Shown: piece after piece, positions 25,569-34,230 of the stretch
Position numbering within the stretch: the first letter of the stretch is position 1
Layout: each line of letters starts with the position of its first letter
NCBI GenBank assembly: GCA_902826335.1
Contig: CADEEL010000013.1
Span: 1-64,000 of the forward strand
Reading direction: 5' to 3'
DNA from: an uncultured Alphaproteobacteria bacterium
GTDB lineage: Bacteria; Pseudomonadota; Alphaproteobacteria; Caulobacterales; Aquidulcibacteraceae
DNA length: 64,000 bases
Position numbers and translations under genes: made by a program
Notes under the pieces: generated by a model
The model's database searches: none
Told to the model about the DNA's origin: nothing
The model's input: the letters and a program-made list of their open reading frames with translations, nothing else

Positions 25569-26528
25569 TTAGCGCAAAGGCGCTTGCGGCGGCGCGCCTT
25601 CGCCTTCGCCTTCGCCTGCCGGGGCGGCCGCTGGAGGCGCGGCTTCGCCGCCGCCAAGCGCGTACACATAGACTGCGAGCGCGCGGATCATGGCCGGATC
25701 GAAGCGGCGGTCCCAGTTCGGCATGACGCCGCCGCGTCCCAACTCGATCTGCCGGCGCACTTCAGCGCGTGAGCCGCCATAGAGCCAGATGTCGTCAACG
25801 AGGCTCGGCGCGCCAAGGGTGCGATCGCCGGCGCCCGTCGCGCCATGGCAGGCGGCGCATTGCTCGCCATAGATGGCCGCGCCGCGGGCGGCGGCGGTCG
25901 CGTTTGGATTCTCCCGCGCGCGCGCCGGCCCGAGGCTGAGCACATGCTCGGTGACATCCGAAATCTGCGCGCGGGTCAGCAATTGATCGCGCCCGAACGC
26001 CGGCATCATGGATTGGCGCGCCTCCGGGTGCGGCGAGCGAACGCCGACGGTGATGGTGTGCTCGATATCGGCCAGCGTACCGCCCCAAATCCACACATCG
26101 TCCGCCAGGCTCGGGAAACCGGGTGCGCCCGCGCCGCCGGCGCCATGGCAAGTGCGGCAATTGTCCCCAAAGGCCGCCTCGCCGGCGGCGAACGCGAATT
26201 CCCGCAATTGCGGATCGGCGACGACTTCCTCATTGCTCGCCGCGCGCAAGCGTTCGTACTGAGGCGCGCGCGCCGTTTCGAGGGCGCGCACATCGGCGGC
26301 CACATTGCGTCGATCTGAAAAGTTGAGCAGGCCATGGGTGTAGCCGTTGACCATCGGCCAGGCTGGCATCAGCACCCAGTAAATGATCGCGACGACGATC
26401 GAGGCATAAAAAATGTAGAGCCACCAGCGCGGCAGGGGCGTGTCGAGCTCCTTGATCCCGTCCCATTCGTGGCCGGTTGTTTCGCGCCCGCTATGGGCGT
26501 CGATCTCACGATCTTCAGGCGCGGCCAT
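25569..26528 (-). CDS. ccoP: Cbb3 oxidase diheme subunit CcoP
   Basis: A 319-residue cytochrome c subunit. It begins in the cytoplasm (IDAHSGRETTGHEWDGIKELDTPLPRWW), crosses the membrane once (about 38-60), and carries two periplasmic haem sites, CRTCH and CAACH, each with a later Met. It receives electrons and passes them to CcoO. The last 20 or so residues are an unusual Pro/Gly/Glu/Ala-rich tail encoded partly by a six-base repeat (25596-25616). ATG 26528 with GGAGGA upstream overlaps ccoQ by 14 bases. Confidence 0.94.
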   Translation of the reverse strand: MAAPEDREIDAHSGRETTGHEWDGIKELDTPLPRWWLYIFYASIVVAIIYWVLMPAWPMVNGYTHGLLNFSDRRNVAADVRALETARAPQYERLRAASNEEVVADPQLREFAFAAGEAAFGDNCRTCHGAGGAGAPGFPSLADDVWIWGGTLADIEHTITVGVRSPHPEARQSMMPAFGRDQLLTRAQISDVTEHVLSLGPARARENPNATAAARGAAIYGEQCAACHGATGAGDRTLGAPSLVDDIWLYGGSRAEVRRQIELGRGGVMPNWDRRFDPAMIRALAVYVYALGGGEAAPPAAAPAGEGEGEGAPPQAPLR

Positions 26529-26679
26529 TGTCGTCCTCCTCCAGAGGCAGGCGTCTTGCGTGTTCGAATTTGGCGCGGTTGCCCGGCCACAACGCGTAGG
26601 CGATTGCGGCGAGAAATCCGGCGACGAGGAGCGCAAGGCCCCACGTCTGGGCGAAATGGGCGACTTCAGAATAGGTCAT
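26515..26679 (-). CDS. ccoQ: Cbb3 oxidase small subunit CcoQ
   Basis: A 54-residue single-span protein: MTYSEVAHFAQTWGLALLVAGFLAAIAYALWPGN, then a basic and acidic tail (KFEHARRLPLEEDD), typical of CcoQ/FixQ, which stabilises the complex. It sits between ccoO (4 bases away) and ccoP (14-base overlap). Confidence 0.9.
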   Translation of the reverse strand: MTYSEVAHFAQTWGLALLVAGFLAAIAYALWPGNRAKFEHARRLPLEEDDNGRA

Positions 26680-26683
26680 GGCG

Positions 26684-27418
26684 TCACCGCAGATTGCCGG
26701 GCGCTTCGGCCTCGTAGGTTGAGAAATCGACGCCCGTTCCAAGATGCTGGAGGTAGGCGATCAGCGCGTCCATTTCCGTCAGCCGCGAGGGATCGCCATC
26801 GAAATCGCGGACAACGGCGTTCGGATAGCGCGCCGTGAAGGCGTCATAGTCAGCCGCCGTCGGATCGCCCTGGGTGCGCATGTCCCCAGCCGCGTTGGCG
26901 ACCATATCGTCCGTGTACGGTACGCCGACGACGCGGTTGGCGCGCAGATGGGCGGCGGCGCGGCCAGCATCGACATCTGCGCGTTGCAGGAAGGCGTACG
27001 GGGGCATGACCGATTCGGGCACGACCGAGCGTGGGTTGATCAAGTGATCGCGCTGCCATTCGTCCGAATAGCGCCCGCCCACCCGGGCGAGATCGGGGCC
27101 AGTGCGTTTGGAGCCCCATTGGAAAGGATGATCGTACATGCTTTCGGCGGCGAGGCTGTAATGGCCGTAGCGTTCGACCTCATCGCGCAGGGGACGGATC
27201 ATCTGCGAGTGGCATGTATAGCAGCCCTCGCGAATGTAGATCTGCCGGCCGGCGAGTTCGAGCGGCGTGTAAGGCCGCACGCCTTCGACGCGTTCAATCG
27301 TCGATTCGATGAAGAAGAGTGGGGTGATCTGAACAAGGCCGCCGAGTGACACGACGATCAAGATCCCGACGATCAGGATCATTGTATGTTTTTCGAGGAG
27401 CTTATGGAAATTCCACAT
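26684..27418 (-). CDS. ccoO: Cbb3 oxidase monoheme subunit CcoO
   Basis: A 244-residue membrane-anchored cytochrome c (one helix at about 10-35, then [25 protein letters not shown]). The CYTCHSQM(I)RP block is diagnostic of Cco[25 protein letters not shown] gives the Met ligand region. It passes electrons from CcoP to CcoN. AGGAGG lies upstream of ATG 27418, 11 bases after ccoN. Confidence 0.94.
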   Translation of the reverse strand: MWNFHKLLEKHTMILIVGILIVVSLGGLVQITPLFFIESTIERVEGVRPYTPLELAGRQIYIREGCYTCHSQMIRPLRDEVERYGHYSLAAESMYDHPFQWGSKRTGPDLARVGGRYSDEWQRDHLINPRSVVPESVMPPYAFLQRADVDAGRAAAHLRANRVVGVPYTDDMVANAAGDMRTQGDPTAADYDAFTARYPNAVVRDFDGDPSRLTEMDALIAYLQHLGTGVDFSTYEAEAPGNLR

Positions 27419-27429
27419 CGCGGCGCCTC

Positions 27430-29076
27430 CTATTCAGCGGCCACGGCGGCGGGCGCCGGTTCATCGGCGCGCGCGGGCGCATCGCCACGCGCGGTGCGCC
27501 AGAGATTGTAGACCATGAGCAGTGCGCCCACGAGGTAGAGGCCGCCGCCCAAGGCGCGGATGATGTAATAGGGGTTCATCGCCTCAACGGTTTCAACGAA
27601 AGAGTATTCGAGGAAGCCGAGTTCATTGTAGGCGCGCCACATGAGGCCCTGCATGATGCCGGCCACCCACATCGATGTGATGTAGAGCACGATGCCAAGC
27701 GTCGCGATCCAGAAGTGCCAATCGACCAGCGCCAACGAATACAGACGCTGGCGTTTCCACAGCCAGGGCGTCAGGCAATAGAGCGCGCCAAAGCTGACAA
27801 AGCCGACCCAGCCGAGTGCGCCGGAATGCACGTGGCCGATCGTCCAATCCGTATAGTGCGACAGCGAGTTGACGGCGCGGATCGACATGACCGGGCCTTC
27901 AAAAGTGCTCATGCCGTAGAAGGCGACGGAAACGACCAGCATGCGCAGCACGGGATCGGTGCGGAGCTTATCCCACGCGCCGGAGAGCGTCATGAGCCCG
28001 TTGATCATGCCGCCCCAGGACGGCATCCAGAGCATGATCGAGAAGGTGGCGCCGAGGCTCTGGGCCCATTGCGGCAGCGCCGTGTAATGCAGATGGTGCG
28101 GGCCCGCCCAGATGTAGAGGAAAATGAGCGCCCAGAAGTGCACGATGGACAGGCGATAGGAATAGATCGGCCGCTCGGCCTGCTTGGGCACGAAATAATA
28201 CATGATGGCGAGGAAGCCGGCGGTGAGGAAGAAACCGACGGCGTTGTGGCCGTACCACCATTGAGTCAGCGCGTCCTGCACGCCGGAGAAGGCCGAGTAG
28301 GAAAACCAGTTCGAGAATGAGATCGGAATCGCCAAATTGTTGACGATGTGCAGCATCGCGATGGTGACGATGAAGGCGAGGTAGAACCAGTTCGCCACGT
28401 AAATGTGCTTTTCCTGGCGCTTCCAGAGTGTGGCCAGAAAAACAAGCAGGTAGACGACCCAGACGAGGGTCAGCCACAAATCCGTGTACCAGGCCGGTTC
28501 CGCGTACTCACGGCCCTGTGTGACGCCGAGCAGATAGCCTGTGCCGGCGAGCAGGATGAAGAGCTGATAGCCCCAGAATACAAACCAAGGCCAGGCACCG
28601 CCGGCGAGACGCGCGCGGCAAGTGCGCTGGACGACATAGAAGCTGGTTGCGAGCAGCACATTGCCGCCGAAGGCGAAAATCACCGCCGATGTGTGCAAGG
28701 GGCGGAGGCGGCCGAAATTGGTCCAGCCGAAATCGGCGAAGTAGAGAAGGTTCGGATAGGCCAATTGCAGCGCGATGATGACGCCGACGAGCATGCCTGC
28801 GACGCCCCAGAACATCGAGGCGATGACGCCGGCCTTGACCACATTATCCTGGTATTTGGTCGGCTGCGTCTTCCTGCGATTCGCCAGCCAATAGGCGAGC
28901 GCCCAAAGGCCAAACACAAAGCCGGCGGCGGCCGTGTACATCTGGACCGCGAAGCGCGAATCCTCCGCCGTGGCGGCGCCGGCGATGCTCAATAGCGCGC
29001 CCAGCACGGCGATCGCCGCGATTGGTATGGCTTCCCACGGGTCGTCCCTGCCGACGGGCTGTGTCGCTGTGGTCAT
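27430..29076 (-). CDS. ccoN: Cbb3 oxidase catalytic subunit CcoN
   Basis: A 548-residue haem-copper oxidase core with about 14 membrane helices. Visible landmarks are [12 protein letters not shown] (low-spin haem ligand), [27 protein letters not shown] (copper ligand region with the His-Tyr pair of cbb3 enzymes), [13 protein letters not shown] (two His copper ligands) and [15 protein letters not shown] (haem ligands). It reduces oxygen with very high affinity. First gene of the eight-gene cco run; GAGAGG precedes ATG 29076. A perfect FNR/FixK box lies 57-70 bases upstream. Confidence 0.95.
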   Translation of the reverse strand: MTTATQPVGRDDPWEAIPIAAIAVLGALLSIAGAATAEDSRFAVQMYTAAAGFVFGLWALAYWLANRRKTQPTKYQDNVVKAGVIASMFWGVAGMLVGVIIALQLAYPNLLYFADFGWTNFGRLRPLHTSAVIFAFGGNVLLATSFYVVQRTCRARLAGGAWPWFVFWGYQLFILLAGTGYLLGVTQGREYAEPAWYTDLWLTLVWVVYLLVFLATLWKRQEKHIYVANWFYLAFIVTIAMLHIVNNLAIPISFSNWFSYSAFSGVQDALTQWWYGHNAVGFFLTAGFLAIMYYFVPKQAERPIYSYRLSIVHFWALIFLYIWAGPHHLHYTALPQWAQSLGATFSIMLWMPSWGGMINGLMTLSGAWDKLRTDPVLRMLVVSVAFYGMSTFEGPVMSIRAVNSLSHYTDWTIGHVHSGALGWVGFVSFGALYCLTPWLWKRQRLYSLALVDWHFWIATLGIVLYITSMWVAGIMQGLMWRAYNELGFLEYSFVETVEAMNPYYIIRALGGGLYLVGALLMVYNLWRTARGDAPARADEPAPAAVAAE

Positions 29077-29132
29077 GCGCCCCTCTCGCAATCCAATCGT
29101 CGGCAACCTGATTATTGCGTCGCGCGGGAGCG

Positions 29133-29146
29133 TTGATCTAAATCAA
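29133..29146. promoter_or_regulatory. Perfect FNR/FixK box upstream of ccoN
   Basis: TTGATCTAAATCAA matches the TTGAT-N4-ATCAA consensus at every position. It lies 57-70 bases before ccoN (leftward, start 29076) and 48-61 bases before the small rightward membrane protein gene (29194), so it can serve both. The FixK-like factor encoded at 16211-16882 is the likely ligand. Confidence 0.9.
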
Positions 29147-29193
29147 GTGCGACAAGGCGCTCCGTGCGCGAGTGTTTATTGCGTGGAGGGCGA

Positions 29194-29466
29194 ATGAGGA
29201 TGGCTACGGCGATTGTGAACACCACCGCCTCAGCGCGGCGCTTGATCGCACTGGCGGCGGTGAACGCGGCGGGGGCGGGCGCGGCCTGGGCTGGGGCGCT
29301 GATCACCATGGCGGCGAATACAGGCGGAGGCGTTGTCTGGTGCGGTCCAGCGTCACACGCGGGCCTGCCAATTCTGTTCGGTCATTGCGTGTTGCGCCTG
29401 CCAGCGGCGGCGTTCACGCTGATGAGTATCGGCGCGCTGGCGCGCCTCGCGCGGCAATCCAGTTAA
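29194..29466 (+). CDS. Small membrane protein divergent from ccoN
   Basis: A 90-residue protein with two predicted membrane helices (about 18-42, then 60-85), linked by a loop with VVWCGPASHAGLPILFGHC; its two Cys and two His residues could bind metal or haem or form a disulphide, but no family is recognised. GGAGGG precedes ATG 29194; ATG 29200 is the alternative. It shares the perfect FixK box with ccoN, which suggests induction at low oxygen. The stop overlaps the end of the next gene by four bases on the opposite strand. Confidence 0.65.
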   Translation: MRMATAIVNTTASARRLIALAAVNAAGAGAAWAGALITMAANTGGGVVWCGPASHAGLPILFGHCVLRLPAAAFTLMSIGALARLARQSS

Positions 29467-30284
29467 TGCGACATGAAGAGCGGACATTCCATCCGCTCGA
29501 GCATGCCGCGCGTCATGCCGCCGAGCAGGAATTCGCTCATGCGTGAGCGGCCATAGCCGCCCATCACGATAAGGTCGGCGTCAAAAGCGCGCGTTTCGCG
29601 CAGCAAGGCGTTGGCGGCGCCGCCGCGCTTGGGCGCAACCGTGCAGGCGGGTAGCTTTACGTTTTGCGCGCGCAGGGCCGCGCCGATCCGGTCAAAGGCC
29701 GGCTGGCCCGCGAACAATTCATCCTCTTCGGGCTTCAGCGCCACAAGGGCGACTGCGTCCGCGGCCTTAAGCGCCGGCAATGAATCGTGCAGGGCGCGCG
29801 CGGATTCGCGGCAATCCTTCCAGGCGACGATGATGCGCCGGCCAAAGGGTGCGTGCTCAGCGCGGTAGGGCAGGACGAGGCAGGGCCGGCCGCTCATGAA
29901 GAGGGCGGCGTGGAAGAGGTCGTCATCAACAAAAAGATCGTCGCGCAGCGGCGGGCCGATAACTACGAGATCCGCGGTGCGCATGAGACTTGCTGCGTCG
30001 GTGCGCACGCGGTCGGCGCGCACGAAGAGAGTCTCCGGCGCCGTTTCCGCAACGGCCTCAACCGCCTTGGCGGCGCTGGCTAGATCGGCGGCGATCGCTT
30101 CGCGCCGCGCCGCAAGCGCGGTTTTGAGCGCGGCCGCGCCCGGGCCGTAGGGCTCCTGCGGCTCAACGGCGACGAGTAGCGGACGCACGCGGCCATCGTG
30201 CGCATCGGCCCAAGCGCGCGCGGCGCGTAGGCGCGCCAATCCTTCCGGGCTTGCGTCCGCGTGCACGAGAATTGTCTGAGTCAT
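29463..30284 (-). CDS. Tandem universal stress protein
   Basis: A 273-residue protein with two UspA-like domains. The second ends with the ATP-binding signature IVMGGYGRSRMSEFLLGGMTRGMLERMECPLF, and the first retains a degenerate one (VVIGPPLRDDLFVDDDLFHAALF). It is the second Usp of the window and, like the first, stands near a FixK-like box (30321-30334, 37-50 bases upstream). It shows only moderate resemblance to 19552-20385, so the two are not recent copies. ATG 30284 is the start; 18 upstream in-frame codons lack support. Confidence 0.87.
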   Translation of the reverse strand: MTQTILVHADASPEGLARLRAARAWADAHDGRVRPLLVAVEPQEPYGPGAAALKTALAARREAIAADLASAAKAVEAVAETAPETLFVRADRVRTDAASLMRTADLVVIGPPLRDDLFVDDDLFHAALFMSGRPCLVLPYRAEHAPFGRRIIVAWKDCRESARALHDSLPALKAADAVALVALKPEEDELFAGQPAFDRIGAALRAQNVKLPACTVAPKRGGAANALLRETRAFDADLIVMGGYGRSRMSEFLLGGMTRGMLERMECPLFMSH

Positions 30285-30320
30285 TGTCAACCTATGTCGG
30301 CTCGGGAGATGTTGGTAGCG

Positions 30321-30334
30321 TTGACGCCGATCAA
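30321..30334. promoter_or_regulatory. Probable FNR/FixK box between stress gene and channel
   Basis: TTGACGCCGATCAA matches the TTGAT-N4-ATCAA consensus at nine of ten positions. It lies midway between two divergent genes, 37 bases from the stress protein start and 49 bases from the ion channel start. Confidence 0.7.
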
Positions 30335-30382
30335 GCACAAGGAACGACGCGTGGTCGAGGAAAGTAGAGGGCGGAGCCGCAC

Positions 30383-30859
30383 ATGAACGCCGAGATGACG
30401 CAGCTCGCCGCCAATCTCGCCTGGGCGAGCGCCATGGTGGCGACGACCGTGCTCATACACTTCTGGGGGCTGACGGCGCTGGCGCAGACCATGCATTTCA
30501 GCCGCCATCGCTTGCGGCCGCACGAAAGCCATGCGCGACTCGCGACGCTCATTCTGTTCACCGTGTTCGGCATCTTCGCGCTGCACACAGTCGAAATTTG
30601 GCTCTATGCGGCGCTCTATCTTGGGCTTGGCGAAATGAGCAGCCTTGAAGAGGCGCTCTATTTCGCGACCGTCACCTTCGCGTCGCTTGGCTATGGCGAT
30701 GTCGTGCTCAGCCCGCGTTGGCGGGTGCTCAGCGCAATCGAGGGCGCTAATGGCGTCATCCTGTTTGCGTGGTCCACGGCGTTTTTGCTCGCGGTGATGG
30801 AGCGATTGCGATTCTTGCAGCACGATTGGCTGGCGCCGCCGGATCGTGGCGGGGACTAA
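30383..30859 (+). CDS. Two-helix ion channel protein
   Basis: A 158-residue membrane protein. After an N-terminal helix (about 12-35) and a second (about 52-77), the segment TVTFASLGYGDVVLSPRWRVLSAIEG carries a potassium-channel-like selectivity filter (LGYGDV), followed by a final helix. This is the small ion-channel family (Kcs-type pore); it lacks any cytoplasmic regulatory domain. Potassium is the likely ion. It shares a probable FixK box with the stress gene on its left. The next gene on the opposite strand begins just beyond its end. Confidence 0.8.
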   Translation: MNAEMTQLAANLAWASAMVATTVLIHFWGLTALAQTMHFSRHRLRPHESHARLATLILFTVFGIFALHTVEIWLYAALYLGLGEMSSLEEALYFATVTFASLGYGDVVLSPRWRVLSAIEGANGVILFAWSTAFLLAVMERLRFLQHDWLAPPDRGGD

Positions 30860-30860
30860 T

Positions 30861-32438
30861 TTAGCCGCGCCGTCGAAAAATTGCGCCGCCCCAGGCGGGG
30901 AGGGTGATTTCGTCACGGTCGCGCGCCGCTTCCAGCCCGAATTCGATTGGCTCCATCAGCGCAAGTCCGCCATGGGTGAATGCGCGCGGTGCGCGCGAAA
31001 GATTGAAGACGCACAGAAAGGATTCCTCGTCACCCACGCGCTCGAAGGCGAGGATCGCCTCGTCGGCGCGCAGAAACCGCCAGGCGCCGGCGCGCAACGC
31101 CGCGTGCGTGCGCCGCAGCGCGATGAGGCGGCGTGTGAAGGCGAGCAGCGAGTCGCCATTCCGCTCCTGCGCTTCGACAGCGCAATCGAGGTGGCGCGGA
31201 TCGATCGGCAGCCAGGGGGCGGCGTTTGTCGAGAAACCGCCCGCGCGCGTCCAGGGCATGGGTGTGCGGGCGCCATCGCGGCCCACGCCCTTCGGCCAGA
31301 ATCTGATCGCCTCGGGATCGCGCAATTTCTCGAATGGCACGTGCGCGTCGGGCAATCCCAGTTCCTCGCCCTGATAGAGGAAAATTGTGCCGCGCAAGAG
31401 GAGGAGAATGGCGAGCGCTTGGCGCGCGCGGGCGGGCTCATCGCCCGCGACGCGCGTGGCGGCGCGCGGCACGTCATGATTTGAGAGGCTCCAGGAAGGC
31501 CATCCGGCCGCGCCGTCCCAGCCGGCCATGGCTTCGGCGATGACCGCAGGGGTCAGCGCGCGCTGGCGCAAGAGATAGAAGGAATAGGCCGTGTGCAGAC
31601 GATCCGGGCCATTGGTGTATTCGATCTGTCGCGCGAGCGCATCCTCATCCTCGATTTCACCGACCATCATGCGGGCGTCGTAGGCATCCGTCAGCGTGCG
31701 CAGACGCGAGATGAAGGCCAGCGTTTCCGGTTGGGACCGGTCATAGAGGTGGCGCTGAAACTGATGTGGGCGCGGGGGTGTGCGATCATGATGGGCGGGG
31801 GGATTGTCTCGTAGTTGGGCGTCTTGGACGAAGAAGTTCGCGACATCGAGACGAAACCCATCAACGCCGCGATCGAGCCAGAAGCGCGCCACATCAAGGA
31901 GCGCGTCCTGCACGGCGGCGTTGCGTACGTTGAGATCGGGCTGTTCAGTCAGGAAATTGTGCAGGTAATATTGGCGCCGGCGCGCATCCCATTCCCAGGC
32001 GGCGCCGCCGAACATGGCTTGCCAATTGTTGGGCGGGGTTCCGTCGGGCTTGGCGTCCGCCCAGACATACCAATCCGCCTTCGGATTAGTTCGGCTCTCG
32101 CGGCTCTCCATGAACCAGGCGTGCGCGTCCGATGTGTGCGAATAGACCTGATCGATGATGACTTTGAGGCCGAGCGCGTGCGCGCGCGTCAATAGAGCGT
32201 CAAAATCCGCAAGCGATCCGAACAGGGGATCGACATCGCGATAGTCGGATACGTCGTATCCGTAATCCTTCATCGGCGAGCGAAAGAAGGGCGAGAGCCA
32301 TATGCCGTCAACGCCGAGACGCGCGACATAATCAAGCTTCTCGATCGCGCCCCGCAAATCGCCAACGCCATCTCCATTCGAATCCACGAAGCTTCGCGGG
32401 TAAATTTGGTAGAGAATTGCGCCTCGCCACCAGGTCAT
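30861..32438 (-). CDS. GH13 alpha-glucosidase-like enzyme
   Basis: A 525-residue cytoplasmic alpha-amylase-family glycosidase. Conserved regions are in order: DQVYSHTSD (region I), GFRLDVANFF (nucleophile Asp), MVGEIEDED (acid Glu) and LSNHDVPR (third acid). The start MTWWRGAILYQIYPRSFVDSNGDGVGDL is typical of oligo-1,6- or alpha-glucosidases and not of secreted amylases, as no signal is present. It should split glucose from short alpha-glucosides. It is the last of five leftward genes starting at 36832; five bases separate it from the oxidase gene. No sugar transporter is nearby. Confidence 0.9.
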   Translation of the reverse strand: MTWWRGAILYQIYPRSFVDSNGDGVGDLRGAIEKLDYVARLGVDGIWLSPFFRSPMKDYGYDVSDYRDVDPLFGSLADFDALLTRAHALGLKVIIDQVYSHTSDAHAWFMESRESRTNPKADWYVWADAKPDGTPPNNWQAMFGGAAWEWDARRRQYYLHNFLTEQPDLNVRNAAVQDALLDVARFWLDRGVDGFRLDVANFFVQDAQLRDNPPAHHDRTPPRPHQFQRHLYDRSQPETLAFISRLRTLTDAYDARMMVGEIEDEDALARQIEYTNGPDRLHTAYSFYLLRQRALTPAVIAEAMAGWDGAAGWPSWSLSNHDVPRAATRVAGDEPARARQALAILLLLRGTIFLYQGEELGLPDAHVPFEKLRDPEAIRFWPKGVGRDGARTPMPWTRAGGFSTNAAPWLPIDPRHLDCAVEAQERNGDSLLAFTRRLIALRRTHAALRAGAWRFLRADEAILAFERVGDEESFLCVFNLSRAPRAFTHGGLALMEPIEFGLEAARDRDEITLPAWGGAIFRRRG

Positions 32439-32443
32439 TCACG

Positions 32444-33559
32444 TCAATCCTTCAACAAGCGCGCGACTTCTTCTCCGATGGCCAGCGAGGAGGTGAGCCC
32501 GGGGCTTTCGATACCAAATAAAGTGACAAGTCCGGCCAAGCCATGGGCGGCGGGCGCATCGATGACGAAATCGCCTTGTGGTTCGCCAGGACCGTGAAGT
32601 TTCGGACGGATGCCCGCGAAATCGGGCCGGAGCGCTCCATCCGGCAAACCGGGCCAAAAGCGGCGCACATAATCCTGGAAATAGGCGGCGCGCGCATCGT
32701 TGACGCGATAGTCGATCGCGTCAACGAATTCGAGATCGGGGCCGAAATGCGCCTGGCCAGCAACGTCGCGCTTGTAGTGGACTCCCAAGGCGCCTGGAAT
32801 GGGCGTTGGGTAGACAAGGCGCTGAAAAGGCGCACGCCCCGTCAATGCGAAGTAATTGCCCTTGCCGAGAAAGAGCGGAGGAATGCGCGCGGCGGGAAAG
32901 CCCTCAATCGCGCGCGCGCACTCTTGCGCGGACAGACCGGCCGCGACGACAAGCCGGCGCGCGGACAGCGCCGCCGGCTCGGCGCCGCCGACGCGCACGC
33001 ACCAGCCGTCGCGCTCCGTCGCCGCGCCAAGAAACGGCGCATTGAGCGCGATCACGCCGCCATGACCCTCGATTTCACCCTGCAGGGCCAGTATGAGGCC
33101 GTGCGCCTCCAATATCCCGCTCGAGTCCGACAAGATGGCGCCGACGCAGGCGAGCGCTGGCTCCAGACGTTTCGCGGTCGCGCCGTCAATGAGGCTTAAG
33201 TCCTCGACGCCATTGGCGCCGCCTTGGGCGAACATGTGTTCGAGTTGCGCGATGTCCGCGTCGCGTGTGGCGACGATGAGCTTGCCACATCGCTCAAAGG
33301 CGACGCCGTGGGCGGGCAGGAAGTCATAGAGCGCGCGTTTGCCCTCGACGCAGAGCCGCGCCCTGAGCGAGCCCGTAGGATAGTGAAGGCCGGCATGGAT
33401 GACTTCGGAATTGCGCGACGAAATCCCTTGCCCGATGCGCCCCTCGCGCTCAAGAACGACGACGGTTTCGCCGCGCCGCGCCAGCGCGTAGGCGCAGGCG
33501 AGGCCGACAACGCCCGCACCGATGACAATTGCGTCCGTATTGAAATCAGAGACAGCCAC
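32444..33559 (-). CDS. FAD-dependent 2-hydroxyglutarate-oxidase-like enzyme
   Basis: A 371-residue flavoprotein of the DAO family. The FAD loop is VIGAGVVGLACAYALARRG (about 12-30), and the segment SSRNSEVIHAGLHYPTGSLRARLC is characteristic of the L-2-hydroxyglutarate dehydrogenase group (LhgO, L2HGDH). The closing block FGIESPGLTSSLAIGEEVA completes the pattern. It likely oxidises L-2-hydroxyglutarate or a related 2-hydroxyacid, removing a toxic by-product. The start is GTG 33559, eight bases beyond the phosphatase stop. Confidence 0.86.
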   Translation of the reverse strand: MAVSDFNTDAIVIGAGVVGLACAYALARRGETVVVLEREGRIGQGISSRNSEVIHAGLHYPTGSLRARLCVEGKRALYDFLPAHGVAFERCGKLIVATRDADIAQLEHMFAQGGANGVEDLSLIDGATAKRLEPALACVGAILSDSSGILEAHGLILALQGEIEGHGGVIALNAPFLGAATERDGWCVRVGGAEPAALSARRLVVAAGLSAQECARAIEGFPAARIPPLFLGKGNYFALTGRAPFQRLVYPTPIPGALGVHYKRDVAGQAHFGPDLEFVDAIDYRVNDARAAYFQDYVRRFWPGLPDGALRPDFAGIRPKLHGPGEPQGDFVIDAPAAHGLAGLVTLFGIESPGLTSSLAIGEEVARLLKD

Positions 33560-33567
33560 TTGTCACG

Positions 33568-34230
33568 TTACCCGAACAGAGCCGGCAAGTCTCGGATGGT
33601 GGGGATGATGTGCGTGTGGGGCGCGCCGCGCAGGGCGGCTTCCTCATGCGCGCCGGTGGTCACGCCTATGTTGAAGCGAACGCCCGCACTGGCGCCCGCT
33701 TCTAAATCAAGCGTCGTATCGCCCACGGCGGCGACACGCGCGATATCGGTGCGGGCGGTTGTTCTCATCGCTTCTAAGATCAGTTCGGGCGCCGGCCTGC
33801 CGAGTGAAACATCGTCGCAGCAGATCGTCGCGTCAATCAACGGCGCGCGCCAACCCAGCGAGTCGAGGAGCAATAACATTGTCGGGCGATCAAATCCGGT
33901 ATTGAGCGCAATGGCAATGCCGCGCCGTTTGAAATGCGCGAATACGCTTTCAGCGCCGTCAATGGCACGCGGCGGATTGTCCTTAAAGGCGCGCCGCAGA
34001 TGCGAGACAAAGGCGGCGTAAATCTTGGCCGGATCGGCGCTCGATCCGGCTGTCAGGCGCCGCAATGCTTCGCGTTTCGAGGCGCCGCGCACGGCCCGCA
34101 AGGCGTCCGGGTGGATCGACAGGCCGTGCTCAGCTAGGGCCGTCGCGAACGCCAATGGAACCTGGCCGCGATCGGCGATCGTTGTGCCAGCCATATCAAA
34201 CACAATGAGATCAAGCGCGGTGGCGGTCAT
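33568..34230 (-). CDS. HAD-family phosphatase, phosphonatase-like
   Basis: A 220-residue HAD hydrolase. Motif I is VFDMAGTTIAD (nucleophile Asp and second Asp replaced by the A-G-T-T pattern seen in phosphonoacetaldehyde hydrolase relatives), and motif IV is VAAVGDTTLDLEAG. LNTGFDRPTMLLLLDSLGW and SLGRPAPELILEAM are the middle motifs. It may act on a phosphorylated or phosphonate compound; substrate unknown. The reading frame is open upstream without a stop, but ATG 34230, in an ATGA overlap with the HIT-like gene's shifted frame, is the true start. Confidence 0.84.
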   Translation of the reverse strand: MTATALDLIVFDMAGTTIADRGQVPLAFATALAEHGLSIHPDALRAVRGASKREALRRLTAGSSADPAKIYAAFVSHLRRAFKDNPPRAIDGAESVFAHFKRRGIAIALNTGFDRPTMLLLLDSLGWRAPLIDATICCDDVSLGRPAPELILEAMRTTARTDIARVAAVGDTTLDLEAGASAGVRFNIGVTTGAHEEAALRGAPHTHIIPTIRDLPALFG

